A stretch of DNA of 64,000 bases from Trifolium pratense. Its lineage: Eukaryota > Streptophyta > Magnoliopsida > Fabales > Fabaceae. Shown piece after piece: positions 1-11,621 of this stretch. How positions within the stretch are numbered: the stretch's first letter is position 1; each line of letters opens with the position of its first letter. A program made the position numbers and the translations under genes. The notes beneath the pieces are model-generated. The model did no database searches. It was not told the origin of the DNA and saw only the letters and a program-made list of their open reading frames with translations. Location of the stretch: assembly GCF_020283565.1 (NCBI RefSeq), contig NC_060060.1, positions 4,588,001-4,652,000 of the forward strand, read 5' to 3'.

Positions 1-589
1 TTCCTTTATTTTTGTAAGTTTTTTTAATTTTTTTTTTGTGTTTCAAATTTTATTAACAAGTTAATTAATTTATTTTCTACAAATTTTTAATACTTAACAA
101 ATATTTTTTGCACCCAATTTCAACAATTAGGATCTTAAAGTTTTTCAATTCTTCTTCGAAGTCAACATTCTACTTGAATCGGTGAAATGAAAATTTGGAA
201 ATGAAAATGATGAAGTCGATGATAATTCAATTTGGATCATGAAAATTGAAAACATTATATTAAATGAAAGAATTTTTTTTTTCTTGTTATATTTGGCTGA
301 AGCCCATAAAATGTCAGGAACTGTTCATATTATGATAACCTTGTTGCGCTATATATTATGTTGACCGCAATCTCTTTGCCAATGATATTTGTTAGTGATC
401 ATTTTAGTATTATGTGTGATTTGTAGCTATGCATGCTAAATTATTATTAAGAAAAGAAAAATAGACTTTTTTTTCCTTTCAATTATATATTATGTTAATC
501 GAATAATTTGAATGTGCCGGTCCATTAGGTTATCAAATTGATAAATGAGTGATTATTTATATGATTTAAAAAACTATTAGCCGATTAAT

Positions 590-870
590 GTATTTAAGAG
601 ATAATAATATCACAAGGAGATAATAATATCACAAGAAAAAACATAATTTCATTGTTTATAAACCTTACAATATTTTTTTAACATCTTTTCTTTAAAAAAA
701 AATTCAATAATAACCATTATGAGGAAAAAAGTTAAAAAAAAAATCAAATTTTATATATTTGACAGTTCTGATAAATGATATTTGGTTATTATAATTTTTT
801 TAATAATAAGAAAAATTATTTCATGTAAAAGACATTCATTTACCTATAAATTTAATTATCGGTACATTAG
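590..870. repeat. Decayed MITE related to the element at 34651-35003
   Basis: AT-rich segment that shares word order with 34651-35003: a run ending in ttcattgtttataa, then ttcaataataac, then a wttggttattataattt block, then ggtacatt. The outer ends are not preserved. Family membership is inferred from this similarity only. Confidence 0.4.
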
Positions 871-871
871 A

Positions 872-989
872 AATCATTGTACTTGTCAGATAACCGATTA
901 TCCCAAAAGCTTAAGCTGTTAGGATATGGCAATCATTGTACTTGTCAGATAACCGATTATCCCAAAAGCTTAAGTTGTTAGGATATGGC
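872..989. repeat. 59-bp tandem duplication covering a TRIM target site and LTR start
   Basis: Positions 872-930 and 931-989 are near-identical, differing at one base in the LTR part. Each unit holds the target site gtact followed by the first part of the TRIM LTR. The duplication therefore arose after the TRIM inserted at 943. Confidence 0.85.
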
Positions 990-1245
990 CACATTAATGG
1001 TTTTATATTATTTCTAACACGCCCCTTCACGCAAGAGCCCACTTGGGCTTGAAGCGTGGATAATGCATAGGCCCACCTACCATATGCTTAAATTCCACTT
1101 TTTAATTAGAAAGTGAGGGGAGCGGGGATCGAACTCTAGACCACTTAGTCATAGAGGCTCTGATACCATGTCAGATAACCGATTATCCCAAAAGCTTAAG
1201 CTGTTAGGATATGACCACATTAATGGTTTTATATTATTTCTAACA
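943..1245 (-). mobile_element. TRIM: 303-bp miniature LTR retrotransposon, 77-bp LTRs
   Basis: Two 77-bp direct repeats (943-1019 and 1169-1245) start with TG and end with CA, and differ at two positions. They flank about 149 bp of internal sequence. The element is bracketed by the 5-bp duplication gtact (938-942 and 1246-1250). Just inside the right LTR, 1156-1168 reads ggctctgatacca. Its complement is tggtatcagagcc, the usual plant initiator-Met tRNA primer binding site, so the element lies on the minus strand. There is no coding capacity. This is the layout of terminal-repeat retrotransposons in miniature, which need proteins from another element. Confidence 0.9.
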
Positions 1246-1990
1246 GTACTGAGGTGCATATTATGGATATACCCAATTAAAAGTTCATTACTTAGATCCA
1301 ACATTTATATGACTACAAAACAAAAGGACAGAAATAATGAGCAATCACCAATAAATAACACACAAAAAAGGAGAGACATGGGAGTTGGAAACATAAATAT
1401 AGAAAAGATTGAGCATAAATATAGAAACATAATTGACCAATGCTATTTAGTATTGCTTTTCATTTCACATTTTCTCTTTTTCTTGACAATATGATGGGAG
1501 AGAGCAATGTGCATACATACCACTATCCATGTTTCGTTTGTTTTACTTGATTTTTCATTTTGGTTCTCTGTTTTTGGTGGGTAGTTCTTTTGATACTCAT
1601 CTTTCTTGTCAATATTGCTCTTTATATCTTATTCATTGGACCGGATACTGGTGATGAAAAAAAAGTATAATAAAATGTAGTCTCTAGCGTCTGTAAATCA
1701 TTAAATCCTAGTTCAACCGAAATTGTTGATACTATTAAGTTAAACACTTCACACAAGACTTTAATTTGCATATGTAATTAAATTTCAGTGATATTTATTT
1801 ATTCATCTAGATTCAGTAAATATTGAGTCCAATGTTACTGGGCGCCAATGCTTATTGCCTCTATGGAAATACCATCTTTGTAGCCAAATATATTGGATGG
1901 GAGTTGTGCTTGGACTTGGTGGTGCTACTAGCAATGTTATCTTTTTTCATTAAGGTGCTGTTTTGGCTTATAATATTTGTGGTGTTTATT
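1246..1990. other. No gene recognised
   Basis: AT-rich non-coding DNA. Around 1638-1670 a short stretch (ccggatactggtgatg plus an A run) matches the 3' end of the SINE at 59094-59263 and is probably a truncated SINE tail. Nothing else is supported. Confidence 0.5.
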
Positions 1991-1994
1991 TTAG

Positions 1995-2283
1995 ATTTTC
2001 TGACTAGTGTTATATATAGTAAGTCCTTTAAAACATCAATAAGTGACCTGGCTCTTGTTTGATGCAAAATAGGAGCAAAGGTGTTTGGCATCTTAGCACA
2101 ATTGGAAAACCAATTGCGTCGTTGATCAAGACTTTGGAGTTGTGAGATAACCTCGGAGTATGGTGGCCTTGGATAAACCTTTTCTTTGTTTGGGATAGGT
2201 TTCCCAATTGCAGCAAGGTTGTCAGATAAACCTTTGAAAATGTGAATATTCTCACCAATAATTTGAAATAAGCTACAAGCCAA
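1995..2283 (-). pseudogene. Copia-type gag fragment, decayed
   Basis: The minus-strand frame contains the words LSDNLAAIGKPI, PPYSEVISQLQSLDQRRNWF and NKEKV. These are typical of the UBN2-type gag of plant Copia retrotransposons. The segment is short, has stops on its upstream side and no LTRs or pol nearby, so it is a relic with no function. Family assignment rests on recognising these phrases. Confidence 0.7.
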
Positions 2284-3270
2284 CTTATCAGCTATCTGCT
2301 AATTTTTGTCAAACAGAACCTCATGTCTTTTATGCCATCTTAGACTATTATCCATTAGTAGCACTAGACACTTTGAAAAGCAACCAAATGAATGAAAATG
2401 TTATTTTTTTATAGATAGGTGTCCTTTAGTTTTCTTTATTTTTTTCAATAGAATGGATTCAGCTCTCTAACATAACTCGAAGGTGTTTCTGAATTTTTTA
2501 GTTCTAAAATTCGAATCGATATTTTACCGGAAACAAAATTACACCAAAAGCAAAATTACAAGTAAATATGTTTATTACCAAGAGAAAACAAAATTGTTTT
2601 TTAGGCCCTTATTAAAATAGTTAGATGGTATAATTAGAAAAGTGTATTTAAAATTACATTAAAAATGGAGAGTGACAATCATTTTAAAACAAATTCTTTT
2701 ATATAAATGTTTGAGTTTTTAACATTCAAATAAAAAGAAGTCAAATACTTAGGTATCGTTTGGCCTGACTTTTTTCCCTCTTATTTAAAGCTTATGCAAA
2801 CAACTTATGCAATTTTTATATATTATTATAAGTTTGTCAAGGTAGTTTATGATAAAATAGCTTATAAAATTACAATTTTCACTAGTGTGAACTTATAAAA
2901 TAACATAAAACTTAATTTATATTGTATAAGCTATTTGCATAAACTTAAACTCCGTAGAAAATAAGTCACTAGTATGATGGGCTTTGCCCTTTTGTTCAAA
3001 ACAAAAAAAAGAAAAAGTCAATAATCTTAAACCATTGTCATGACTTAAATACAGTAAATCCTCTGTTTGATTGAGAAATATTGACTCAATCAGCATAAAT
3101 ATATTTAAAGCAGAATGAAAAAATAAAAATCCACCAAAGTCTACATATGCCTCCTTTTGTGTAAGATTAAGTGAATAACTTTTTTTTTGAAGGAATTAAA
3201 ACATAAGGGATTTTTAATTAATTACCTCTTGATGAAAACAATTTTCCTCTTGATAATACAAATAAAGATG
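2284..3270. repeat. Intergenic; MITE-like copy at about 2754-2967
   Basis: There is no gene. The part at 2754-2967 has the same order of words as the palindromic MITE at 51577-51788 (cgtttgg..tgactt, cttatgcaa, ttataagtttgtcaa, ataagctattt, aaataagtca), so it is a degraded copy of that family. Confidence 0.5.
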
Positions 3271-3271
3271 C

Positions 3272-3377
3272 ATCTGGACTTCAGTCGAGAAAAGATGACA
3301 ACTCATGTTAAAATTGACTATGTATACAAGCCATTAATTACATAAGGTGTCATCTCTCCTGCGACTGAAGTCCCTAA
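3272..3377 (+). ncRNA. Candidate MIRNA-like hairpin 1
   Basis: Positions 3276-3287 (ggacttcagtcg) pair perfectly with 3362-3373. A small asymmetric internal loop follows, then 3293-3300 (agatgaca) pairs with 3348-3355. The terminal loop is about 47 nt. Size and shape fit a plant miRNA precursor. The 3' arm shares the word ctcctgcgac with the hairpin at 8312-8437. I do not recognise a named miRNA in it. Expression is unknown, so this could be a chance or transposon-derived foldback. Confidence 0.45.
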
Positions 3378-3733
3378 ACATTTAGTCTACATGATAAGCT
3401 TTTCATGCACAGCACATAAGCTTTGCTCAAGTAATTAGGACCGTATTTATAAGGGAGATGGGTTATGTAGTCTCTTGTGTTGTGGATACCCAAAGGCCAG
3501 CAAATGTAAGACTTTAAGACTAATCTATGTAGGAGTAGGTACTATTTGGGGATGGCACTTACCCAAACACCTTGATATATAGCATATCGACTCGTTTATA
3601 TATTAATTTACATTTTCTAGTTTATTGTTTAAAATTTACTTTCACATAATACAAAACTTTAATAAGTTGACTTATATGTCCTATTATTGATTAACAAGTG
3701 GTGATATCAAAGTGTCACTATACCTACCAATAA

Positions 3734-3852
3734 TTAGTTGGTTCAGTGGTGATTGAAACTAAATTTGGTAGGAAGGAACACAGTTCGATCACTTGCAATT
3801 GCGATCGGGAGGAAGCTAAAACCATTTGATACCAGAATTGTGGTGAAAATCA
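3734..3852 (+). mobile_element. tRNA-derived SINE copy
   Basis: It begins with an A-box-like agttggttcagtggtga and has a B-box-like agttcgatc at about 3782. It then runs through gcgatcgggaggaagct and ends near tggtgaaaa. It shares this order with the copies at 12089-12212 and 59094-59263. Target duplications are not clear for this copy. SINEs of this kind are known in Medicago and Lotus. Confidence 0.7.
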
Positions 3853-4073
3853 ATATATCGATGAATTATTTCGATCTATCTTATCTATGGATGAATTTTC
3901 TAAAAAAAATCCACCAATTTTCGACTCATTTCATATAAATCAATATTATTATGACTCTTAATAAAAAAAAAAATGTCTCTACACCTCGTTTAATTTTCGT
4001 GTAGTATTGTAGGAAAATAGACGTCTGTATTGGTAGGACTTTTATAAAGTATATGATAACACATAAGACCATC

Positions 4074-4509
4074 CAGGAACGGATCCAGGAAATTAAGTAT
4101 GTGGGGGCAATATATATGTGCACAATATTTTATTTTATTTTTGTCAAGTCACTTAGTAGAAAAACATTTCACTTTAAAGGCGAATAAATAGACTGTCCAG
4201 AGTTTGAATCCCACTTCCAATATTCTTATCAGCCGAGCTAAACTCACGAGACAATAATATATATAATATAACATATCAATTGATTGGGACATATGGTGTA
4301 GTGAAAAAATACAAATTAGAGCATTAATTCAGAAATTGGTTTATTTTACATTACTACAACACTTTGCAATTGTTTTCTTTTGAAAAATAACTTATAGGAA
4401 ACTGAACATTTACAAGAAAGTTTGTATATACTAGTAATATATACTTCAAATGATTGAAATAATAGTGGGGGCAAGTGACCCCATAAGGATGTGAATAGAT
4501 CCGTCCCTG
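4074..4509. mobile_element. hAT-like non-autonomous DNA transposon
   Basis: The element starts caggaacggatcc and ends ggatccgtccctg in inverted orientation. It is flanked by 8-bp duplications agaccatc (4066-4073) and agaccagc (4510-4517), with one mismatch. CAGGG-type ends with an 8-bp duplication are diagnostic of hAT. There is no transposase. It shares ends with the element at 12433-12764. Confidence 0.75.
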
Positions 4510-4599
4510 AGACCAGCCCAATAAATCTAGAGGTCTAACGTAAAATTTAAAATGAGGCCTTTTAAAATAATAACAACAAAATTAGAGGTCTTTTAAAAC

Positions 4600-4651
4600 A
4601 TAATTAGATCTCATAATATTTTTTGAAGGAATAATTAGATCTTATAATATT
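4600..4651. repeat. Micro-insertion with 21-bp direct repeat
   Basis: Positions 4600-4620 and 4631-4651 are 21-bp direct repeats with one mismatch. They flank the 10-bp insert ttttgaagga. The insert read on the minus strand is tccttc followed by four A. Confidence 0.55.
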
Positions 4652-5054
4652 AAACAATACAAAAATAAATATGAAATAAATCAATTAATAGTAAAATGAA
4701 TGAGTAAAATTTATATCATGTGGCTTAAAATAATTAAATTATGCTATTAATTTAATTAATAGTACTATAAATTTAAGGCTTAAAAATGTAAAGTTCAAGG
4801 CCACTGTCTCACTTACCTTCTCTTGAGCCGCCGTTGATAACACATGCATATCACACAACCATATATATCTGAAAACAACTAAAAATTAAGATAAAGGATA
4901 AAACCGAAATTGTGCCTATAAAATAATTGTTTTAGCAAGCACTCCCAATACACTTCTTATTCTATATACTTTATTGTTATGTCAACTTTAGGTGAGCTCT
5001 ATTAAATGATGTGTATCTCACTCCTTAATAAATTATTTTATAGGAATCACATCA

Positions 5055-5102
5055 AATAATCTAAAGCTTATAAAAAAAATAAAAATCTAATAATCTAAAG
5101 CT
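5055..5102. repeat. Poly(A) micro-insertion with 14-bp direct repeat
   Basis: aataatctaaagct occurs at 5055-5068 and 5089-5102. The 20-bp insert begins tataaaaaaaa, which resembles the 3' end of the LINE at 17828-19290 (gcttat plus A run). Confidence 0.6.
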
Positions 5103-5284
5103 ACCAACCAAGTCATCAATGAAATGGGTTCCTCATCTATGCACAAGTGATCTCCATCTTCCCCTCTACCAACGTGCTTATAATCCATGCAATTGGAGAT
5201 TCATCATATGAAACTTTTTAATTATAGTTGAATTGATTCAAGTGCGCAATTAAATTAGATGATTAAAAGAATTTTGATTAGAAA

Positions 5285-7135
5285 CTAAAGTTTGGCGCGG
5301 AGCTTTAGAATTGGGAGTCGAAGTGACATCGAATATTCGGCAGGACAATCAGGAGGCAGCAGCTATGGAAGAGATAGAAGGGGTATGTCTTCAAGAAATA
5401 CAGGATAATGAAAAAAGAGATTCGGAAGAAAGAATCAGACGGGAGCAACGACAACATTTATATAAATGAAAATCGTCTCTTTGAATATGAGAGGGTGAGG
5501 AGGGAGTGCAAAAAGGAGAAGGTTGAGTTTGTTTCTACAAAAAGGAGCTTTTGATGTTTGTTTGCTTCAAGAGACAAAGAAAGCTTCAATAGATAATTTT
5601 CTCGTTCATAATTTATGGGGGCATCAGGATGTTGGAAGGGTGGCAAAAGATCCAGTGGGTCTCTCAGGAGGATTGTTAGTAATTTGGAACTATGTCACAT
5701 TCAATTTACTTAAAAACTTTTCTAGCAAATGTTTTTTGGGCATTAGTGTTGAGAAAGAAGGTGAGGTGATGCATATTGTTAATGTTTATTCTCCTTGTAG
5801 TGCTTTAGGTAAGAAAAAGCTTTGGGAAGATTTGTTGGCACTCAAGCAACAAACAGTGTAGGGGAGTGGTGTGTGGGCGGAGACTTTAACGCAATTCTAC
5901 AATCTTCGGAAAGAAAAGAAAGTAGTGCTGTCAATAGAAGAGGTGAAAAATTGTTATTTAATCGCTTCGTAGAAGAGATGGAGGTAGTAGATGTCCCGGT
6001 GTTAGGCAAAAAAAATTCTTGGTTTAGCGCCAGTGAAAAATCTATGAGTCGGATAGATAGATTTTTATTGTCCGACGGTTTCATTGTCAAACATGGTATC
6101 TCTGGATAGTGGATAGGGGATCGCGAAATATCTGATCATTGTCCAGTTTGGTTGATTGTTTCTCCCGTTAATTGGGGTCCTAAGCCTTTCAGAGTGATCA
6201 ATGGTTGGTTGGAGCATCCGGATTTTTTGTCGTTTGTGGAGACTTCTTGGAAGAGTTTCGCGGTACATGGTAAGAAGACTTTATGTGTTGAAAGAGAAAT
6301 TTAAGTTATTGAAGGATTGCTTGAAAAAGTGGAATAGGGAAGTATTTTGTTTTCTTGACCTCAACATTGAGAAGACAGTGGAAGATTTAAATGATATCGA
6401 AAACATGTTGGATGGAGATGTTAGGGATGTAGAGTTAACAAGAAGATAAGGGCTAAATAAAGATTTTTGGAAACAACTTCATCTAAAAGAGAGTCTTTTA
6501 AAACAAAAATCTAGATTACGGTGGGTAAGAGAGGGTGACTCAAATTCTAGATTTTTTCATGAATCTATCAAAAGTAGACGAAGGAAGAACCAATTGGTGG
6601 CCTTAAAAGATGGTGATCAATGAGTTGAGGGAGTGGAGAAGGTGAAGGGTTGTGTACAGAATTTTTATGCGAATTATTTTCAAGAGAAATGGCTAAACCG
6701 ACCGAATTTTAATGGTTAACAGTTTCAAACTCTTTCCGATGAAGACAATATTCTTCTAATGGCACATTTTTCAAGCGAAGAAGTTAAAGAGGCGATTTTG
6801 AGTAGTGACGGTAACAAATGTCCAGAACCAGACGGTTTCAATTTCATTTTCTTCATGAATTTTATAATAGTGCATCACTCCCTAAAGCCATTACTGCATC
6901 TTTTCTGGCTCTCATTCCCAAGAAGGATCATCCGCAAACTTTATTGGATCATCGACCTATTTGTTTGGTTTCTAGTTTGTACAAGATTTTGTCAACGGTC
7001 TTAGCGGCAAGATTGAAGAAACTTTTGGTTGTCAATGAATTGATAAATTTGACAAAAAGAAAGAAAGATAAATGCTTGATGTTTAAAGTAGACTTTGAAA
7101 GAGCCTACAATACCGTGAACTGACATTTTTTGGAT
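5285..7135 (+). pseudogene. L1-type LINE ORF2 remnant: endonuclease and start of reverse transcriptase
   Basis: From an ATG at 5466 the translation reads MKIVSLNMRG, then an in-frame stop. It continues with CLLQETK and NVYSP, and after a frameshift GGDFNAIL, SRIDRFLLSD and SDHCPVWL. These are the apurinic-type endonuclease motifs of plant L1 elements. Further on, with more frameshifts, come a linker helix, LALIPKK and HRPICLVSSLYKILS, then KVDFERAYN, the first catalytic motif of the reverse transcriptase. The segment between these last two is shortened and the element stops right after them. The YADD motif, RNase H and 3' end are absent. It is dead, and is an internal fragment rather than the usual 5'-truncated copy. 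Confidence 0.9.
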
Positions 7136-7512
7136 TATAACACAAAACATTTTACTAAAAGACATATATTTTCCTATTATAAACGCAAAACTTAAAAAAC
7201 ATCTAAATGTAACTCAGCCTAAACGTTCAATATATTTTTTCTCATATATTTTGACCCGCCACCTCGTACACAAACTCATCAATTCTCTTTCTTTCTAGTG
7301 CCATATATTTTGAAAATAATTAATTGGTCAAATTGTCAAAGTCAGCAAATAATTGTACACCACTTGTGAACACCATGTGCCTGCAAACCGTGGACCCTTC
7401 TTCACATGTCATCATGTAATATATTTTTTTTCATCATGTAAAAGTGATATACTACTCAATTGATCAGCAATTTTACTTAATGCAGACACACACTTTTACA
7501 TATTTTATTTTT
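7136..7512. other. Intergenic, no feature recognised
   Basis: AT-rich DNA between the LINE remnant and the foldback element. It contains tttattttt at 7504-7512, the left target duplication of that element. Confidence 0.5.
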
Positions 7513-7855
7513 GGCTTAACTATACATTTGGTCCCTTACGTTTATTTTAGGTTTCAATTTGGTCCCTTACGTTTAAAAAGTATTAATTTGGTCCCTTACG
7601 TTTATTTTAGGTTTCAAGTTGGTCCTTTCCGTCAATTTTGTCACATGTGGCAGTCAATTTGCATACGTGGACTGACACGTGGCACTTGGACACGCTGACA
7701 CGTGTACTATTCAAACGGTGTTAATGACAAAACTAACGGAAAGGACTAACTTGAAACTTAAAATAAACGTAAGGGACCAAATTGATACTTTTTAAACGTA
7801 AGGGACCAAATTGAAACCTAAAATAAACGTAAGGGACCAAATGTGTAGTTAAACC
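7513..7855. mobile_element. Mutator-like foldback MITE, 343 bp
   Basis: Long terminal inverted repeats of roughly 140 bp begin ggcttaactatacatttggt and end ccaaatgtgtagttaaacc. Inside each arm a ggtcccttacgttt motif repeats. A 9-bp duplication tttattttt flanks the element exactly (7504-7512 and 7856-7864). Nine-base duplications with long inverted repeats fit Mutator-like elements. There is no transposase; open frames here are artefacts of the repeat. Confidence 0.88.
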
Positions 7856-8311
7856 TTTATTTTTATATACATATATAATTAAGTGTGTATATATTGTTAT
7901 TATAAGTGTTATATATAGTAAGAATTTCAGGACGTTGGATGAAAAATGCATGTTGGTAATATATGTGAAAATTGGATTTTTTTATTAAAAAAGAAAGAAA
8001 GTATGATAAAGACATGGGTCCAATTCATTAGTATGATCGATTGTTCAAATTTTAATATGATAAACAACACCATTTAAAAGGACATTAATAATAAATATAT
8101 ATTTTTTTAATTATAAACAGGACATGAATTATAAATTTAAGTGCAAAAACAAAAAATGTTAAACCAACAACAACTCAACTTCTGATCAATTCAGTTCTTA
8201 TTGCAATTCACACAATATTGAACCAATTGACAAACCCAATTATTATAAATTGATTTAAAAGCTAATAACATACCTGATGATTAAAGTTTCCAAATATCAA
8301 AATTGTGTCGT

Positions 8312-8437
8312 TAGAGGTTGAAGGGAATCCTGTCACAGGAGGATGGAACCACAACATAGGAATATATTCATATCATATATGTACGTATAGTTTGGTCCCA
8401 TCACTCCTGCGACAGGGCACCCTCAAATCAACCTCTT
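8312..8437 (+). ncRNA. Candidate MIRNA-like hairpin 2
   Basis: The base of the stem pairs 8313-8321 (agaggttga) with 8428-8436. The middle pairs 8429-adjacent arm sequence 8329-8341 (cctgtcacaggag) with 8404-8416 (ctcctgcgacagg), one mismatch. The upper stem pairs atggaacca with tggtcccat, leaving a loop of about 40 nt. This long, imperfect stem is typical of a plant MIRNA gene. The ctcctgcgac word in the 3' arm is also in hairpin 1, five kilobases upstream. I cannot assign a known miRNA family. Confidence 0.55.
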
Positions 8438-8861
8438 ATTGCCTTCTCCTTGATTATAACTTGCTTCCTATAAACATATGTATATATAGATCGATTTTAG
8501 TGTGTAATGTGAGTGTTAACTATGTACATGTTAACATGGTTATATAGAGATCGATTTCTTGTGGTGTGAACCTATGTTTAGTCTTTGGTCTTTTTTATTT
8601 GTTTTTTATTTTTCTCCTTCCCATATAGAATGCATGCATGAATTGCGGTGAAGTTTCCATATAAGAATGATGCAATTTGATTTCTATGTTGAATGTTGAT
8701 GGTTTAGTTTAACCCCACCATTTCCCTTTCAAGAAACTTACATGCAGGTTACATTGATTAATTTATTATTATAGAAAGTGATTTGTAGAAATTTCAACTT
8801 TTTCCTTATTTGATGAAACACAGCGAAATGAGAAGTATTTTTCTTCGGATAATTTCAAGTT

Positions 8862-9841
8862 GACTTAAATATGAAAAAGGTCCCTGCAATTACGACTTAT
8901 TTTGATTTTAGCCCCTGCAAAATAAAAAGTTTGATTTTAGTCCCTGCAAAATACCAAAATTTTTAAAAATGTCCTTGAGGTGAATGTTTGGCTGACATGT
9001 TAAGTAATTGATGATTTGACGACGTAGAATTAACATGTCATTTTCATTTAAAAATAGAAAAACAGAAAATAACATGTTAGATTTTAAAAAAATTGAAAAA
9101 TAGAAATAGAAACTTAATATACTTGCAAAAAAATAATAATATATTAGATTTAAAAATATATTAGATATAAAAAAAATTATCAGTAGAAAGAAAGAAAACA
9201 CGCAAAGAAGAAAAACTTGTTCATCTTCTTCAAATCGCATAGTTCTTCTTCGTGAGTTCTTCTACTGTTTGTTTTTGTTCAACTCAATTTCGTTTTCGTA
9301 ATTTCGTGTACTGTTTCATGTAGGAATCAACGATTGCGATTGAATCTGTTCTTCGCGTACGGTTTCGTGTAGGAATCGACGGCTGAGAGAGATTGCTTCT
9401 TGATTTACTCTGGTCTTCAATCACAACTTTGATTCAGGAACCCTAATTTTTGCCCCTTTCTTCTTTGCGTTTTTCTTCTCTGCGTTTTTCTTCTTTGCGT
9501 GATTTCTTTCTTCTATTTGATAATTTTTTTTATAAATCTAATATATTAATTTTTTTTGTAAGTATATTAAGTTTCTATTTCTATTTTTCAATTTTTTTTT
9601 TTAAAATCTGACATGTTATTTTCTATTTTTAAATGAAAATGACATGTTAATTCCACGTTGTCAAAAATTCTAGTCAGCATTTGTCAAATCATCAATTACT
9701 TGACATGTGAGCCAAAAATTCACCTCAAGGACCTTTTTAAAAGTTTTGGTATTTTGCAGGGACTAAAATCAAACTTTTTATTTTGCAGGGGCTAAAATCA
9801 AAATAAGCCGTAATTGCAGGGACCTTTTTCATATTTAAGCC
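8862..9841. mobile_element. Mutator-like foldback element, 980 bp, with unrelated core
   Basis: The ends gacttaaatatgaaaaagg and cctttttcatatttaagcc are inverted repeats. They continue inward for about 340 bp on each side with interruptions. A 9-bp duplication (tttcaagtt 8853-8861, tttcatgtt 9842-9850, one mismatch) flanks it. The central 300 bp (about 9200-9500) is less AT-rich, does not belong to the inverted repeat and has repeated ttcttctttgcgt words. It may be captured genic or 5' UTR sequence, as in Pack-MULEs. No transposase is seen. Confidence 0.8.
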
Positions 9842-11314
9842 TTTCATGTTTTATCCCTTATATTATTTTAGGTTTTACTTTAATCTCTTAAGTTTAAAAA
9901 GTTTTAAGTTAGTCTGTGACATTACAATAAATTAGGGTTTCATATGTGGACAACTTTATAGGGTGTCATGTTTTAGAAAAAATTAACTCAAAATTTGACA
10001 GAAATGATAAACTTATATTGACATCAGTTATATATGGCATTAACTTGAAATTTTTTGAACATAAAAGACCAAATATATAGTTAAGTCTACTCACATGCAA
10101 CTACGAGTCCGAATTCAAACATAAGGAAAATATTCAACTTGAAATTCGTAAGTTGAGCTACAGTCTTGCATAAAAAAAAAAAAAAAAAAAAAAACAAGAA
10201 GGCTACGGTCTTGCATAAAAAAAACCAAGAAGGTTCGTTATTGAATGGTCAACCAAAAATATTGAAAAGAGTTGTTTGTAGTGGAATATCATGATGAATT
10301 TCATTCACATGGAAAAAGAATATACTTTTGCTATATTTGTCATGAAATCGTTATTAACGAACACCTCCAAGTTAGAAACCACCAAGTAATTGCTAGTTGA
10401 GTTCACTTCATATAAAGATATTGTAGTATCTATTAACCCATCTAAAACCTATAGTGAACTTCTATAAAAGTCAAAAAACGAATATTTTCGGTCCCATTTC
10501 TTCAGATTTGTGATTTTTTGTTGTTCAATGGACTAGTATTGATGTTGATATACTATTTCTTTAACACTTATCATGTTACTTCCATCAAATTTCCTTCGAC
10601 CAACAATCGATTAATATAAATGATAAATATGAGGAAATTATTTATACTCAACTTCATTTTTCAATCCTATATTATGACCAAATCTAGCTATCATAGATGA
10701 GCGATTTAGGATCCCAAATAAATTACAAACAATTTTAATACCCACTCACATGAGTAGTATGGTCAAGTCTGCTGTATTTATAATTTAATTTTAAGAAACA
10801 ATTATCTACGAAGGTATTGAGCGATAAAAAAAAATCTGAATATACGTATAGAATCCAGATATATTTCCTCGAAAAATCTGAACCCGTGATAATAGATTAT
10901 AAGAATGAGAAAAAAAATGTCAAAAAAAAAGAGAGAAAAGAAGAAGAAGGGATATTCCGTAAAAGAAAATAAAAAATAAAAAGGAATTATCGAAACATTT
11001 AATATTTAAGACACGTTTGGATTGACTTATTTTTAAACTTATACGAAACAACTTATACAAATGGAGAACAAATAGAGGGAACTTAAACTCTAAAAGTAGT
11101 GGGCCCAAATGGTGCCTATGTATGAATGGAACTTGAAGATTTGGACTCTCTCCAACTCATTCTCTCCTGCCGTTTATGCTGACATTATATCAATCGTTCG
11201 TTCATTCTCTCTCTCTCTAAAATTATTTGTTTTACTATCAATTATTGGATTGGATGAAGAGTAGTAGATGACATATAACAGACACTAAAGAATCTAATTT
11301 CACTAAATATTACT
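9842..11314. other. Intergenic; one tandem duplication
   Basis: No gene. At 10157-10232 the segment gctac(a/g)gtcttgcat plus A run plus caagaag is duplicated head to tail; the first A run is about 24 bases. At 9870-10085 there is a worn stretch similar to the ggtcccttacg-type repeats. The rest shows nothing I can name. Confidence 0.5.
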
Positions 11315-11356
11315 AATTACTTAAGTTTTTTTTTTACATAAATTACTTAAGTTTTT
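11315..11356. repeat. Poly(T) micro-insertion with 16-bp direct repeat
   Basis: aattacttaagttttt occurs at 11315-11330 and 11341-11356, with tttttacata between them. Confidence 0.65.
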
Positions 11357-11538
11357 GGGATGTTATAAAAATGTATTTTAAAAATTTCTCTGATAACTAT
11401 TACATGAGTTGCATTTACAAAATATTATAAAATATAAAATTTGCCGTCAAATGTCATATATCAACCGTCCACATATAATTTAAATTTTAAATTAAAAATA
11501 TTTTTAAAATACAAATGAATCTTAAGTGTGTTAATTAT

Positions 11539-11621
11539 ATTGGTGTATATATTTTTGCCCCCCTCAGGATCACAAAAAATATTGGTGCATATTTTTTTTG
11601 CCTCCTCATGATCACAAAAAA
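11539..11621. repeat. Two-unit tandem repeat, about 42 bp
   Basis: Units 11539-11580 and 11581-11621 share attggtg(t/c)atat, ttttgcc, cctca(g/t)gatcacaaaaaa. This is a simple local duplication. Confidence 0.7.

Noticed and set aside
943..1245. A CRISPR-like or simple direct-repeat reading of the repeats
   Set aside because: TG..CA ends, Met-tRNA primer site and gtact duplication identify a TRIM. There are no arrays of spaced repeats in the window.
5458..5646. Minus-strand frame over the LINE endonuclease start
   Set aside because: Shadow of the LINE coding strand, which has recognised motifs.
7444..7951. Open frames with repeated LVPYVYFRFQ
   Set aside because: They are translations of the ggtcccttacgttt repeats in the Mutator-like foldback element.
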